In this document: in pieces, positions 35,690-43,376 of the stretch
Position numbering within the stretch: position 1 is the first letter of the stretch
Layout of the letters: each line of letters opens with the position of its first letter
Assembly: GCF_035918235.1 (NCBI RefSeq)
Contig: NZ_CP109485.1
Span: forward strand, 8,277,001-8,341,000
Source: Streptomyces sp. NBC_01445
Lineage (GTDB): Bacteria > Actinomycetota > Actinomycetes > Streptomycetales > Streptomycetaceae
DNA: 64,000 nucleotides
Reading direction: 5' to 3'
Translations under genes and position numbers: made by a program
Notes under the pieces: generated by a model
Seen by the model: the letters and a program-made list of their open reading frames with translations, nothing else
Told to the model about the DNA's origin: nothing
Database searches by the model: none

Positions 35690-35717
35690 GGTCGCTTCTG
35701 TGGCAGCAGCTGGCTGG

Positions 35718-36135
35718 TCAGCGCACCAGCAGGTCGATTACGCCCGTCAGATCCTCCTCGCCGCTGTCCTCGGCCAGGCGGCGGCACATTGACTCGAAGT
35801 AGGGGCTGGGCAGTTGCGGGCTGACACCCTGCACCCCGGCGGTGCTCAGGAAGGTCGGCGTGCCAGCCACCTGCATGGCGAGGTTGGAGACGGTGCCCTT
35901 GGCGTAGTCGCCGCTCCGCAGATGATCGGCGGTCTGGTGAACTGCCGGGGCCATCGCGACGAGCCAGTCGGCAGCAGCGGGGCGAGCGACGCGGGGTCGA
36001 TGTCCTCCTTGCGGATCAGGGCGAAGGGGTGCGCGGCCCCGGCGAACATCCCGTACATGGCGCTGAGCAGGGCTACGTCGTGCAGGGCCGCGAAGCCCGC
36101 GTCCTCGTTGTCGGTGCCGCGGAATCGTGCATGTC
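35718..36135 (-). pseudogene. C-terminal remnant of an imine-reductase-like NAD(P) oxidoreductase
   Basis: On the minus strand, FAALHDVALLSAMYGMFAGAAHPFALI then DIDPASLAPLL continues after a frame change near 35975 as DWLVAMAPAVHQTADHLRSGDY and SNLAMQVAGTPTFL, ending VIDLLVR. This resembles the helical C-terminal domain of imine reductase/6-phosphogluconate-dehydrogenase-like enzymes. The N-terminal Rossmann half, with its GxGxxG motif, is missing. With a frameshift and 5' truncation it cannot be functional. Confidence 0.6.
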
Positions 36136-36172
36136 GGAACGGTACGACGCTCAGCCGTGGCGGCGAGGCCGC

Positions 36173-36478
36173 CTACCTGGCCAGGCCCGCGTCATCCGGC
36201 CAGCCGTAGGCGGTGCGCGGCGGCGGATCGGGTACGGCGCCCACCGCCGCCAGGTCCCGGTCGGCGGCGTGCATCAGCTGACCGGCCAGGTCGCGCATCG
36301 CCCGGCTCGCCGCGAGCTCGTCCCCTATCGCGGGGATTTCCACGTCCTGGGGATTGCAGCGCGCCTTGCCGCGTCCGACCATCTGCGTCTTCCCGTTGGC
36401 GAGCACTGCCCGGGCTCTGGTAATGCCGTCCTCCTCGGTCAGGTAGACGCCGACCTTCCACTCTTCGGCGTGTGTCAT
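36173..36478 (-). CDS. DUF1876-domain protein
   Basis: A 101-residue small acidic protein of the actinobacterial DUF1876 family: EEWKVGVYLTEEDGITRARAVLANGKTQMVGRGKARCNP followed by the helical ELAASRAMRDLAGQLMHAADRDLAA. The fold is dsRBD-like, but no function is established. The ATG at 36478 is chosen because the family begins WxVxVxLxE; the longer frame upstream is low-complexity. It is intact inside a decayed region. Confidence 0.85.
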   Translation of the reverse strand: MTHAEEWKVGVYLTEEDGITRARAVLANGKTQMVGRGKARCNPQDVEIPAIGDELAASRAMRDLAGQLMHAADRDLAAVGAVPDPPPRTAYGWPDDAGLAR

Positions 36479-36606
36479 GACGTGCCTCCTCAGGCTCCGG
36501 TCTCTCTGATTCCAGCAGTTTCCAGAATCCCTCCGTGCGGGCTCATTCGGCGATTTCATCACGTTCTGTTATGGATATACCCATTTCTCGCGGGTAGGGG
36601 TCGAGC

Positions 36607-37410
36607 ATGGCCATGCTCGTCGGAACCTCGGGGTGGCAGTACGAGGACTGGCGCGGCGCTCTCTACCCGCCCGGCCTGCCGCAGCGGTTGTGGCTGGAGG
36701 AGTACGCCCGGCGATTCGCGACCGTCGAGAACAACAACGCCTTCTACCGGCTTCCGACGAAGGAGATCTTCGGGTCTTGGCGGGAGCGGACGCCTGAGGG
36801 GTTCGTCATGGCGGTCAAGGCCAGCCGCTATCTGACCCATATGAAGCGGCTGCGCGACCCCGAGGAGCCGGTGCACCGTCTGCTGGACCGTGCCGAGGGC
36901 CTTGGTGACCGCCTGGGGCCCGTACTGCTGCAATTGCCGCCCCACCTCCGGGAGGACGTCGGGGCGCTGGATGCCTGCCTGGGCTGCTTTTCAAGCACGG
37001 TTCGGGTAGCTGTTGAACTGCGGCACACCTCGTGGTGGGACGCGGGGCGGGAGCTTCGGGCGGTACTCGAGCGGCACGGCAGCGCGCTGTGCTGGGCGGA
37101 CCGGGGATCACGGCCGGTGACGCCGCTGTGGCGTACCGCGTCCTGGGGGTACGTGCGCTTCCACGGCGGCATCGCCCAGCCGCCGCCCCGCTATGGCCGG
37201 CAGGCGTTGAAGTCCTGGGCCGGACGCATCGCCGACGCCTGGTCGGACCAGGACGACGTGTACGTGTACTTCAACAACGACCTGGGCGGTGCGGCCGTCG
37301 TCGACGCTATGAGGTTCGCCCGGGCCGCGGCCACGCTGGGCCGGACGGTGAGCCGGACGCCGTCGTCCCTCACGGGCTTATGCCGACCGGGCGCCGTTTT
37401 GGACGGGTGA
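36607..37410 (+). CDS. DUF72 family protein (YecE-like) with a TTA codon
   Basis: A 267-residue TIM-barrel-like DUF72 protein: LVGTSGWQYEDWRGALYPPGLPQRLWLEEYARRFATVENNNAFYRLP, then LLQLPPHL, AVELRHTSWW and VYVYFNNDLGGAAVVDAMRF. Function unknown. Codon 258 (37378-37380) is TTA, the rare leucine codon read by the bldA tRNA in Streptomyces, so full-length product may be limited to late growth. On the other strand the same bases are the TAA stop of the CapA-like remnant. The last 33 bp overlap that remnant. Confidence 0.85.
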   Translation: MAMLVGTSGWQYEDWRGALYPPGLPQRLWLEEYARRFATVENNNAFYRLPTKEIFGSWRERTPEGFVMAVKASRYLTHMKRLRDPEEPVHRLLDRAEGLGDRLGPVLLQLPPHLREDVGALDACLGCFSSTVRVAVELRHTSWWDAGRELRAVLERHGSALCWADRGSRPVTPLWRTASWGYVRFHGGIAQPPPRYGRQALKSWAGRIADAWSDQDDVYVYFNNDLGGAAVVDAMRFARAAATLGRTVSRTPSSLTGLCRPGAVLDG

Positions 37411-37656
37411 CCCGTCGACGCCGAGGGTGAGGATGCCGTCCGGGTCGTACGCGATGCGCGAGCCGAAGCCGCGACTGATCCGGCCCAGGCGGTCCTGAAG
37501 CCACTGGCAGTCCTTCGCCGACGCCCTCCGAAGCCGCATCCGCCGGGTCTGGAAGGGCGTGATGCGTAGTTCGCGGAGTCTGCCGGTGCACGGCTCCAGC
37601 GAGGGGGAGTAGAGCAGCCGCAGGTCGTAGCGGTAGTTCTCGTAGCCGGAGATGCC
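37378..37656 (-). pseudogene. C-terminal remnant of a CapA-like protein
   Basis: The minus-strand frame reads GISGYENYRYDLRLLYSPSL, then LRELRITPFQTRRMRLRRAS, CQWLQDRLGRISRGFGSRI and ends at a TAA (37378-37380). This pattern resembles the extreme C-terminus of CapA-family (poly-gamma-glutamate/metallophosphatase) proteins in streptomycetes. The rest of the gene is absent: upstream, at about 37657, sequence changes abruptly to an SDR gene on the other strand. It is a truncated, dead fragment. Confidence 0.55.
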
Positions 37657-37658
37657 CT

Positions 37659-38006
37659 AACGTCGGCCAGGCCAACTACTCCTCCGCCAAGATGGGCATC
37701 ATCGGCCTGACCAAGTCCCTCGCCAAGGAGTGGGGCCGCTACAACGTCAACGTGAACGCGGTCGCGTACGGCCTGATCCGCACCCGCCTCACCGAGGCGC
37801 CGGCCGGCGGCGAGGCCAGCATCGACATCCAGGGCCGCAAGCTGCCCGTGGGCGTCAACCCGGACCTGCTCGCCCAGCTGGAGCGGGGCATCCCGCTCGG
37901 CCGCGCGGGCACCCCCGAGGAGGCGGCCGGCGCCGTCTTCATGTTCTGCCTGCCCGAGGCCAACTACGTGAGCGGTGAGGTCATCACCTGCGGAGGCGGT
38001 TGGTAG
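37659..38006 (+). pseudogene. Truncated short-chain dehydrogenase (C-terminal half)
   Basis: The frame from 37659 reads NVGQANYSSAKMGIIGLTKSLAKEWGRYNVNVNAVAYGLIRTRLTE and ends SGEVITCGGGW, the C-terminal half of an FabG-type SDR. The catalytic Tyr-x-x-x-Lys (NYSSAK) is present, but the N-terminal NAD(P)-binding TGxxxGIG, the NNAG motif and the catalytic Ser are missing. An ATG at 37692 could start a 104-residue stub lacking the active Tyr. It abuts the CapA-like remnant at a junction near 37657. Confidence 0.8.
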
Positions 38007-38021
38007 CGGACGGGCCAGTGG

Positions 38022-38061
38022 GTGACAGGGCTGCCGTTTCCCCCGGCGGCGCCCTGTCACC
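38022..38061 (+). terminator. Terminator of the lost SDR gene
   Basis: GGTGACAGGGC (38022-38032) pairs with GCCCTGTCACC (38051-38061); four more pairs form inside after one bulge. It lies 15 bp after the SDR stop, where a terminator is expected. Confidence 0.8.
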
Positions 38062-38366
38062 GGACCACATATCACCGGAAGACCCGTCGAAAGACTCGTG
38101 CACCGCCATCACGCCCGCCTCACACTGCCGACGCCCTGTTCCGGCCGGCCGCGTTCGACGAGGCGCTCGCCGAGGGAGGATCGAGGCCACGCTCGGGCCG
38201 CATGCCGAGTGAGCTGCCCTATCGCCTCTGACCTGCACTGGTACGTGCGCCGGTAGAACAGCCAACGGATCCCGTCGGCGAATCGTGCGGGCCGGCGCCA
38301 GGGCCCCAAGCGTCGGAAGCGACGAGGGCGGGGCGGGCGGCGCGCGCCGCCCGCCGTCCCGGCGGG
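38062..38366. other. Gene-free gap with possible decayed coding sequence
   Basis: No gene is supported. Short open frames exist on both strands, for example ALFRPAAFDEALAEG on the plus strand near 38150, which might be a worn transposase or enzyme fragment, but none matches a family well enough to call. No tRNA or attachment-site-like repeat was seen. Confidence 0.4.
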
Positions 38367-39155
38367 TCAGGAGCGCGGAGCCTCGTACGGCAGCAGTTCA
38401 GGCCGCTTCGCCGGGCGCCCGTCGCCGGAGGAGCGGCCCGTCAGGCGGCGGCCGATCCAGGGGACCAGGTGCTGCTTGGCGAAGCGGGCGTCGGCGACGC
38501 GGCGTGCGCCCCAGCCCGGCGGCACGGTCGGCGCGAGCACGGCCTGCCAGTCGTCCTCGGGCTCGTGGCCGAGCGCCTGCCAGACGGCCTCGGCGACCCG
38601 GCGGTGCCCTTCGGGTGTCAGGTGCAGCCGGTCCACGTCCCACATGCGGGGGTCACCGAGGACGGGCGGCCCGTACAGGTCGACGACCACCGCGCCGTGC
38701 CGCGCCGCGAGGTCGTCGATGCAGGCGAACAGCTCCTCCATGCGGGGCCGGAAGCGCTCCATCACGGGCCCGTTGCGGCCGGGGCTGCGCATCAGGACGA
38801 GCCGCTCGCAGGCCGGCGCCAGCTTCTCGACGGCCTCTTCGAGGAGCCCGCGTACCCGGCCCATGTCGACCTTGGGGCGCAGGGTGTCGTTGAGCCCGCC
38901 CACCAGCGTGATGACGTCGGCGCCCATCGCGGCCGCGACGTCCACCTGCTCGTCGACGATCTGGCCGATGAGCTTGCCGCGCACGGCGAGGTTCGCGTAG
39001 CGGAAGCCGGGGGTGCGGGCCGCCATCCGGCCGGCCAGTACGTCGGCCCAGCCTCGGTAGGAGCCGTCGGGCAGCAGGTCGGACATGCCCTCGGTGAACG
39101 AGTCACCGACCGTGACGAGGCTGCTGTAACTGATGTGGTTGGCATTTTTCTGCAT
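38367..39155 (-). CDS. SGNH/GDSL-family hydrolase
   Basis: A 262-residue esterase/lipase-like protein. Block I SSLVTVGDSFTEGMSD holds the nucleophile Ser, block III is TLVGGLNDTLRP, and block V DVDRLHLTPEGHRRVAE holds the Asp/His pair. No signal peptide is visible, so it is likely cytoplasmic. The ATG at 39155 is chosen because block I follows closely; another ATG lies a few codons upstream. It stands at the border of the decayed region. Confidence 0.92.
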   Translation of the reverse strand: MQKNANHISYSSLVTVGDSFTEGMSDLLPDGSYRGWADVLAGRMAARTPGFRYANLAVRGKLIGQIVDEQVDVAAAMGADVITLVGGLNDTLRPKVDMGRVRGLLEEAVEKLAPACERLVLMRSPGRNGPVMERFRPRMEELFACIDDLAARHGAVVVDLYGPPVLGDPRMWDVDRLHLTPEGHRRVAEAVWQALGHEPEDDWQAVLAPTVPPGWGARRVADARFAKQHLVPWIGRRLTGRSSGDGRPAKRPELLPYEAPRS

Positions 39156-39234
39156 GGCGGAAGCGATGGTAACCCGGGCCATGGGACGGCCGACGAGGCG
39201 CCGTGTGCCCGACGTCGGGCACACGGCGTCGAGA

Positions 39235-40248
39235 TCACGCGGGCTGGCCGAACAGCTCCCGCAGGACGTCCTCCATCGTCACCAGACCCGCGAGCCGCCC
39301 GTCCGAGCCGAGGACCGCCGCCACATGCGTACGGCTGCTGCGCATCGCCGAAAGGACGTCGTCGAGCGGCGTCGTCTCGCGGACGCGCGCGATCGACCGC
39401 ATGTCCGGAATCCGGAACGGCAGATCACGCGGCGACGCGTCCAGGGCGTCCTTCACATGCAGATAGGCGACGATGCGGCGGTTGTCGTCGACCACGGGGA
39501 AGCGCGAGAACCCTGACTGGGCCGACAGCTGCTCGAGCTGCTCGGGCGTGACGCCCACATGCGCGTAGACCACCCGCTCCAGCGGCAGGACGACGTCCCT
39601 GACCGGGCGGCGGCCCAGTTCGAGCGCGTCGCGCAGGCGCTCCTGGGCGCGGTCGTCGATCAGTCCCGCGTCGCCCGAGTCCTTGACGAGACGGGCCAGC
39701 TCGTCGTCCGAGAACGTCGCGGACACCTCGTCCTTGACGTCGACACGCAACAGCTTGAGCAGCCCGTTCGCGAAGGCGTTGACCGTGAAGATCACCGGAC
39801 GCAGCGCCTTCGCGAGGGTCACGAGCGGCGGGCCGAGCAGCAGCGCGCTGCGCACCGGTTCGGCGAGCGCGACATTCTTCGGGATCATCTCGCCGAGCAG
39901 CATGTGCAGATACGTGGCCACCGTCAGCGCGATCACGAACGAGATCGGGTGGACCAGGCCGTGCGGCACGCCGACCGCGTCGAACAGCGGCTCGAGAAGA
40001 TGGGCGATGGCGGGTTCGGCGACGATGCCGAGCACCAGGGTGCACAGCGTGATGCCGAGCTGCGCCGCGGCCAGCAGCGCCGACACGTGCTGAAGGCCCC
40101 ACATGACGCTCTTCGCCCGCCGGTCGCCCTCGTCGGCGCGCGGTTCGATCTGGCTGCGGCGTACGGAGATCAGGGCGAACTCGGCGCCCACGAAGAAGGC
40201 GTTGACGACCAGCGTCGCCAGACCGATCAGGAGCTGGATCGCGGTCAT
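39235..40248 (-). CDS. CNNM/HlyC-CorC-type membrane protein with CBS pair (second of two)
   Basis: A 337-residue protein: an N-terminal CNNM membrane domain (residues 1-190, three to four helices from LLIGLATLVVNAFFVGAEFALISVRR) and a cytoplasmic CBS pair (about 210-330, DVVLPLERVVYAHV and DMRSIARVRETTPLDDVLSAMR). It lacks the C-terminal CorC_HlyC domain seen in its neighbour. These proteins are linked to Mg2+/Co2+ homeostasis. Its ATG overlaps the stop of the upstream paralogue by 4 bp. Confidence 0.92.
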   Translation of the reverse strand: MTAIQLLIGLATLVVNAFFVGAEFALISVRRSQIEPRADEGDRRAKSVMWGLQHVSALLAAAQLGITLCTLVLGIVAEPAIAHLLEPLFDAVGVPHGLVHPISFVIALTVATYLHMLLGEMIPKNVALAEPVRSALLLGPPLVTLAKALRPVIFTVNAFANGLLKLLRVDVKDEVSATFSDDELARLVKDSGDAGLIDDRAQERLRDALELGRRPVRDVVLPLERVVYAHVGVTPEQLEQLSAQSGFSRFPVVDDNRRIVAYLHVKDALDASPRDLPFRIPDMRSIARVRETTPLDDVLSAMRSSRTHVAAVLGSDGRLAGLVTMEDVLRELFGQPA

Positions 40249-41585
40249 CGGTCCCCCTCCGGGGCGTCGTCGGACTGCCCGGTCATGGGCGCGTGCAGCA
40301 GGACGCGGGCCGCGCGGTGACCCGCGGCGTCCACGACGTCGAGCCGCCATCCGGCCACCTCGACGCTGTCGCCGACGGCCGGGATCCGGCCGAGCTCGGT
40401 CGCGACCAGGCCGGCGAGCGTCTCGTAGGGGCCGTGGGGGACGCGCAGTCCGACCCGCTGGAGCTGGTCGGTGCGGGCGGCGCCGTCGGCCGAGTAGAGG
40501 CCGCGGCCCTCGTCGTCGTTGCCGGCCGGCGCGAGGTCCGGCGTTTCGTGCGGATCGTGCTCGTCCCGCACCTCGCCGACGACCTCCTCGACGATGTCCT
40601 CGACGGTCGCGACGCCCGCGGTGCCGCCGTACTCGTCGATGACGACGGCCATCGTGCGCTTCCCGGAGAGCCGGTCGAGGAGCCGGTCGACGGTCAGGGT
40701 CTCGGGTACGAGGAGCGGCTCGCGCATGAGATCGGACACGGAACGGCGGCCGCGGAGTTCGGCGGGCACGGCCAGGACGTCCTTGATGTGTGCGACGCCG
40801 ACGACCGAGTCGAGATTGCCGCGGTAGACGGGGAACCGGGACAGGCCCGTGGCCCGCGTCGCGTTCGCCACGTCCTCGCAGGTGGCCTGCGCGTCGAGCG
40901 CCACGACCTGGACGCGCGGCGTCATCACGTTCTCGGCGGTCAGGTCCGCGAGGTTCAGGGTCCGCATGAACAGCTCGGCGGTGTCCGCCTCGAGGGCGCC
41001 CTCCTTGGCGGAGTGGCGGGCCAGGGCCACCAGTTCCTGCGGTCCGCGCGCGGAGGCCAGCTCCTCTGCGGGCTCGATGCCGAAGCGGCGCACAGCCCGG
41101 TTCGCGGTGTTGTTCAGGTGCGTGATGAAGGGGCGGAACGCGGCGCTGAACAAGCGCTGCGGCGTCGCGACGCGCTTGGCGACGGCCAGCGGCGACGAGA
41201 TCGCCCAGTTCTTCGGGACGAGCTCGCCGACGACCATCAGAAAGACCGTGGACAGTGCCGTGCCGATGACCAGGGCCAGGGAGGAGGCGGCGGAGCGGGA
41301 GAGCCCCAGACTCTCCAGGGGGCCCGCGATCAGCTTGGCGACGGACGGCTGGGCGAGCATGCCGACGACCAGATTGGTCACGGTGATGCCGAGCTGGGCG
41401 CCGGAGAGCTGGAAGGTGAGGTTCCGTACGGCCTTGAGGGCGCCGGCGGCGCCGCGCTCGCCGCGCTCGACCGCGCGCTCGAGGCCGGAACGCTCGACCG
41501 TGGTGAGGGAGAACTCGGCCGCGACGAACGCACCGCAGGCCAGCGAGAGCAGCACCGCCACGGCGAGCAGAAGCACTTCGGTCAT
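40245..41585 (-). CDS. CNNM/HlyC-CorC-type membrane protein with CBS pair (first of two)
   Basis: A 446-residue protein with a CNNM membrane domain (residues 1-200, starting LLLAVAVLLSLACGAFVAAEFSLTTVERSG), a CBS pair (about 220-345, with VVIDEYGGTAGVATVEDIVEEVVGEVRDEHD) and a C-terminal CorC_HlyC domain (about 360-440). Likely a Mg2+/Co2+ exporter or its regulator. The two paralogues are translationally coupled, and because one lacks the last domain they may work as a heteromer. Confidence 0.93.
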   Translation of the reverse strand: MTEVLLLAVAVLLSLACGAFVAAEFSLTTVERSGLERAVERGERGAAGALKAVRNLTFQLSGAQLGITVTNLVVGMLAQPSVAKLIAGPLESLGLSRSAASSLALVIGTALSTVFLMVVGELVPKNWAISSPLAVAKRVATPQRLFSAAFRPFITHLNNTANRAVRRFGIEPAEELASARGPQELVALARHSAKEGALEADTAELFMRTLNLADLTAENVMTPRVQVVALDAQATCEDVANATRATGLSRFPVYRGNLDSVVGVAHIKDVLAVPAELRGRRSVSDLMREPLLVPETLTVDRLLDRLSGKRTMAVVIDEYGGTAGVATVEDIVEEVVGEVRDEHDPHETPDLAPAGNDDEGRGLYSADGAARTDQLQRVGLRVPHGPYETLAGLVATELGRIPAVGDSVEVAGWRLDVVDAAGHRAARVLLHAPMTGQSDDAPEGDR

Positions 41586-41750
41586 CGGGTCACCTCCGTC
41601 CCATGATCGGGCAGGGCGGTGGGTATCGCGCGATGTCGCAGGCGCCGGGTACTGGGAGGCTCGCCCATGGGCGGACGCTCACACCTTTCAGGAGAAGAAG
41701 CAGAACAACAAACAGGACAAGTGGAGCAACCATGGTAAAGGATCGGCAAA

Positions 41751-41790
41751 GCCGGTGCGGCCGGGACGCCGTCGGCCCGGCCGCACCGGC
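41751..41790. terminator. Perfect 15-bp-stem hairpin
   Basis: GCCGGTGCGGCCGGG (41751-41765) pairs perfectly with CCCGGCCGCACCGGC (41776-41790) across a 10-nt loop. It lies downstream of the minus-strand GNAT gene and upstream of the CNNM pair. It most likely ends GNAT transcription. The remaining 41586-41750 is an A-rich, purine-rich stretch with no gene seen. Confidence 0.75.
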
Positions 41791-41793
41791 TGG

Positions 41794-41883
41794 GTGTCCG
41801 TCCGGAAGATGTCAGCCCGGACCGTGTCTGTCCGGACCGTGTCTGTTCGGAAGGCGCCCGTCCGGCAGGTGTCCGTCCGGAGT
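41794..41883. repeat. Six 15-bp tandem repeats
   Basis: Six consecutive units begin at 41794, 41809, 41824, 41839, 41854 and 41869; examples are GTGTCTGTCCGGACC and GTGTCCGTCCGGAAG. The core (G/A)TGTCnGTCCGGA varies by one to four bases. The array is intergenic, between the hairpin at 41751 and the GNAT stop at 41900. Read through, it encodes a pentapeptide repeat, but no start or conserved protein supports that. Confidence 0.85.
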
Positions 41884-41899
41884 GTCAGCCCGGTATGGA

Positions 41900-42325
41900 T
41901 CAGTCCGTGAGGTGCTTGACCCAGCGGGTCCACTGCGGCTCCGGCGCGTAACCCCCGGCACGCCACGCGTGCTGCGCGCGCTCGTTGCGGTCCAGGACCA
42001 TCGCGTCGCCCCGCCGCCCACCGAGCCGTACGAACCTTTCCTCCGCGGCCGCCAGCAGCGCCGACCCCACGCCCTGCCGCCGCGCGTCCGGCTGCACCGC
42101 GAGGCGGTACAGATGGCAGCGCCACCCGTCGAAGCCGGCGATGACGGTCCCCACCAGCTCCCCGTCACGCTCGGCGAGCAGCAGGGACTCGGGGTCGCGG
42201 GCGACGAGCCGCTCCACGCCCGCGCGGTCGTCACTGATGCTCGTGCCCTCGGCGGCCACCTTCCAGAAGGCGAGCGCGGCATCGAGGTCGTCGGGCGTCG
42301 CGGCCCGTATCCGAAGATCACTCAT
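41900..42325 (-). CDS. GNAT-family N-acetyltransferase
   Basis: A 141-residue single-domain acetyltransferase. The acetyl-CoA binding loop is LAVQPDARRQGVGSALLAAAEERF, preceded by ELVGTVIAGFDGWRCHLYRL. The C-terminus has NERAQHAWRAGGYAPEPQWTRWVK, a common end in this group. Target unknown. It is followed by the 15-bp repeat array and a hairpin. Confidence 0.92.
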   Translation of the reverse strand: MSDLRIRAATPDDLDAALAFWKVAAEGTSISDDRAGVERLVARDPESLLLAERDGELVGTVIAGFDGWRCHLYRLAVQPDARRQGVGSALLAAAEERFVRLGGRRGDAMVLDRNERAQHAWRAGGYAPEPQWTRWVKHLTD

Positions 42326-42384
42326 GGGTCCGATCCCACCACCGAGCGGCCGGGCCCGTGCGCCATTTCAGGATGCGGACCGCC

Positions 42385-43275
42385 TCACCCCTTTCGCAGC
42401 TCCTCGATGACCGGACCGAACGCCTCCATGTACGGCTCCAGGACCGTGAGGTACGTGAACCCGTAGCGGTCGCGCTGCGCGCGCACCTGGTCGGCGATCT
42501 CGCGGACCGTGCCGACGAGCAGCAACGGAAGCTCCAGCGCCTCGTCCTGTGTGAACTGCGGGATGTGTTCGAGGACCGGTCGGATCGCGGCCCGCCGGTC
42601 GTCGGTCACCGTGACCATCTGGATCAGCAGATTGAGCTCGGCGGGCTCCGCGCGACCCGCCGCGAAACGGTGGTAGGCGGCGACGCGCTCGTCCAGTTCC
42701 CCGGGGGCGAGGTGCTGGAGCTTCCCGCTCGGGTCGCCGGGGACGGAGCGCGCCCCGGTGAACGCCGCGATTTCCGCGTGCTCGGCCGTCAGCTTAAGGA
42801 GCCGGTCGCCGTTGCCGCCGATCAGCAGCGGCGGGCGGGGGCGCTGCGCCGGCCGCGGCTGATGCTCGTCCGACCCGAGCAGCCGGTCCAGCTCCTCGAC
42901 GACGCGCCGCAGCCGGTCCACGCGCTCACCGGGCGAACCCCACGGCAGCCCGGCGGCTTCGTGCTCCGCCTGTACGTAGCCTGCGCCCAGGCCGAGTTCG
43001 AGCCTGCCGCCGGTGAGCGCGTCCGTGGTCGCCACCTCCCGGGCGAGGAGCACCGGGTTCCAGAAGCCGGCGTTGAGGACGAACGTGCCCACACGCGGGC
43101 GCTCGGTCGCCTCGGCGGCAGCGACCAGGGAGGGGAACGGCGAGGGCACGCCCAGATGGTCGGCGACGAGGATCACGTCGTAGTCGAGTTCCTCGGCTCT
43201 GCGGCAGCGCTTGCGCCACTCGTCGCCGGTCGCGGGGGTGACCATGTTGACGCCGAACCGGAACGCGCGACTCAT
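42385..43275 (-). CDS. F420-dependent LLM-class oxidoreductase
   Basis: A 296-residue luciferase-like monooxygenase-fold enzyme of the actinobacterial F420 type. Visible are FRFGVNMVTPATGDEWRKRCRRAEELDYDVILVADHLGV, the cofactor-phosphate region VATTDALTGGRLELGLGAGYVQAEHEAAGLPWGSPGERVDRL and RPRPPLLIGGNGDRLLKLTAEHA. Use of F420 rather than FMN is inferred from the family. Substrate unknown. Confidence 0.9.
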   Translation of the reverse strand: MSRAFRFGVNMVTPATGDEWRKRCRRAEELDYDVILVADHLGVPSPFPSLVAAAEATERPRVGTFVLNAGFWNPVLLAREVATTDALTGGRLELGLGAGYVQAEHEAAGLPWGSPGERVDRLRRVVEELDRLLGSDEHQPRPAQRPRPPLLIGGNGDRLLKLTAEHAEIAAFTGARSVPGDPSGKLQHLAPGELDERVAAYHRFAAGRAEPAELNLLIQMVTVTDDRRAAIRPVLEHIPQFTQDEALELPLLLVGTVREIADQVRAQRDRYGFTYLTVLEPYMEAFGPVIEELRKG

Positions 43276-43376
43276 GAACTCTCCTCACCCTCGGGCGAGT
43301 TGAACCAGCGGGAGTCGAACTCGGGCGAGATGACGACGGACGAGCTGAACGGCCGGGAGACCGCATGGCGAGTACA

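Noticed and set aside
38109..38309. Possible transposase fragment on either strand
   Set aside because: Short segments look faintly transposase-like but no catalytic motif, terminal repeat or target duplication was found.
41794..41883. Possible CRISPR array
   Set aside because: Units are contiguous 15-bp repeats without unique spacers, and no cas genes are near.
41688..42125. Minus-strand open frame encoding a Thr/Asp/Arg pentapeptide repeat protein
   Set aside because: The repeat arises from the intergenic tandem array; no start signal or conserved domain and it overlaps the GNAT gene.
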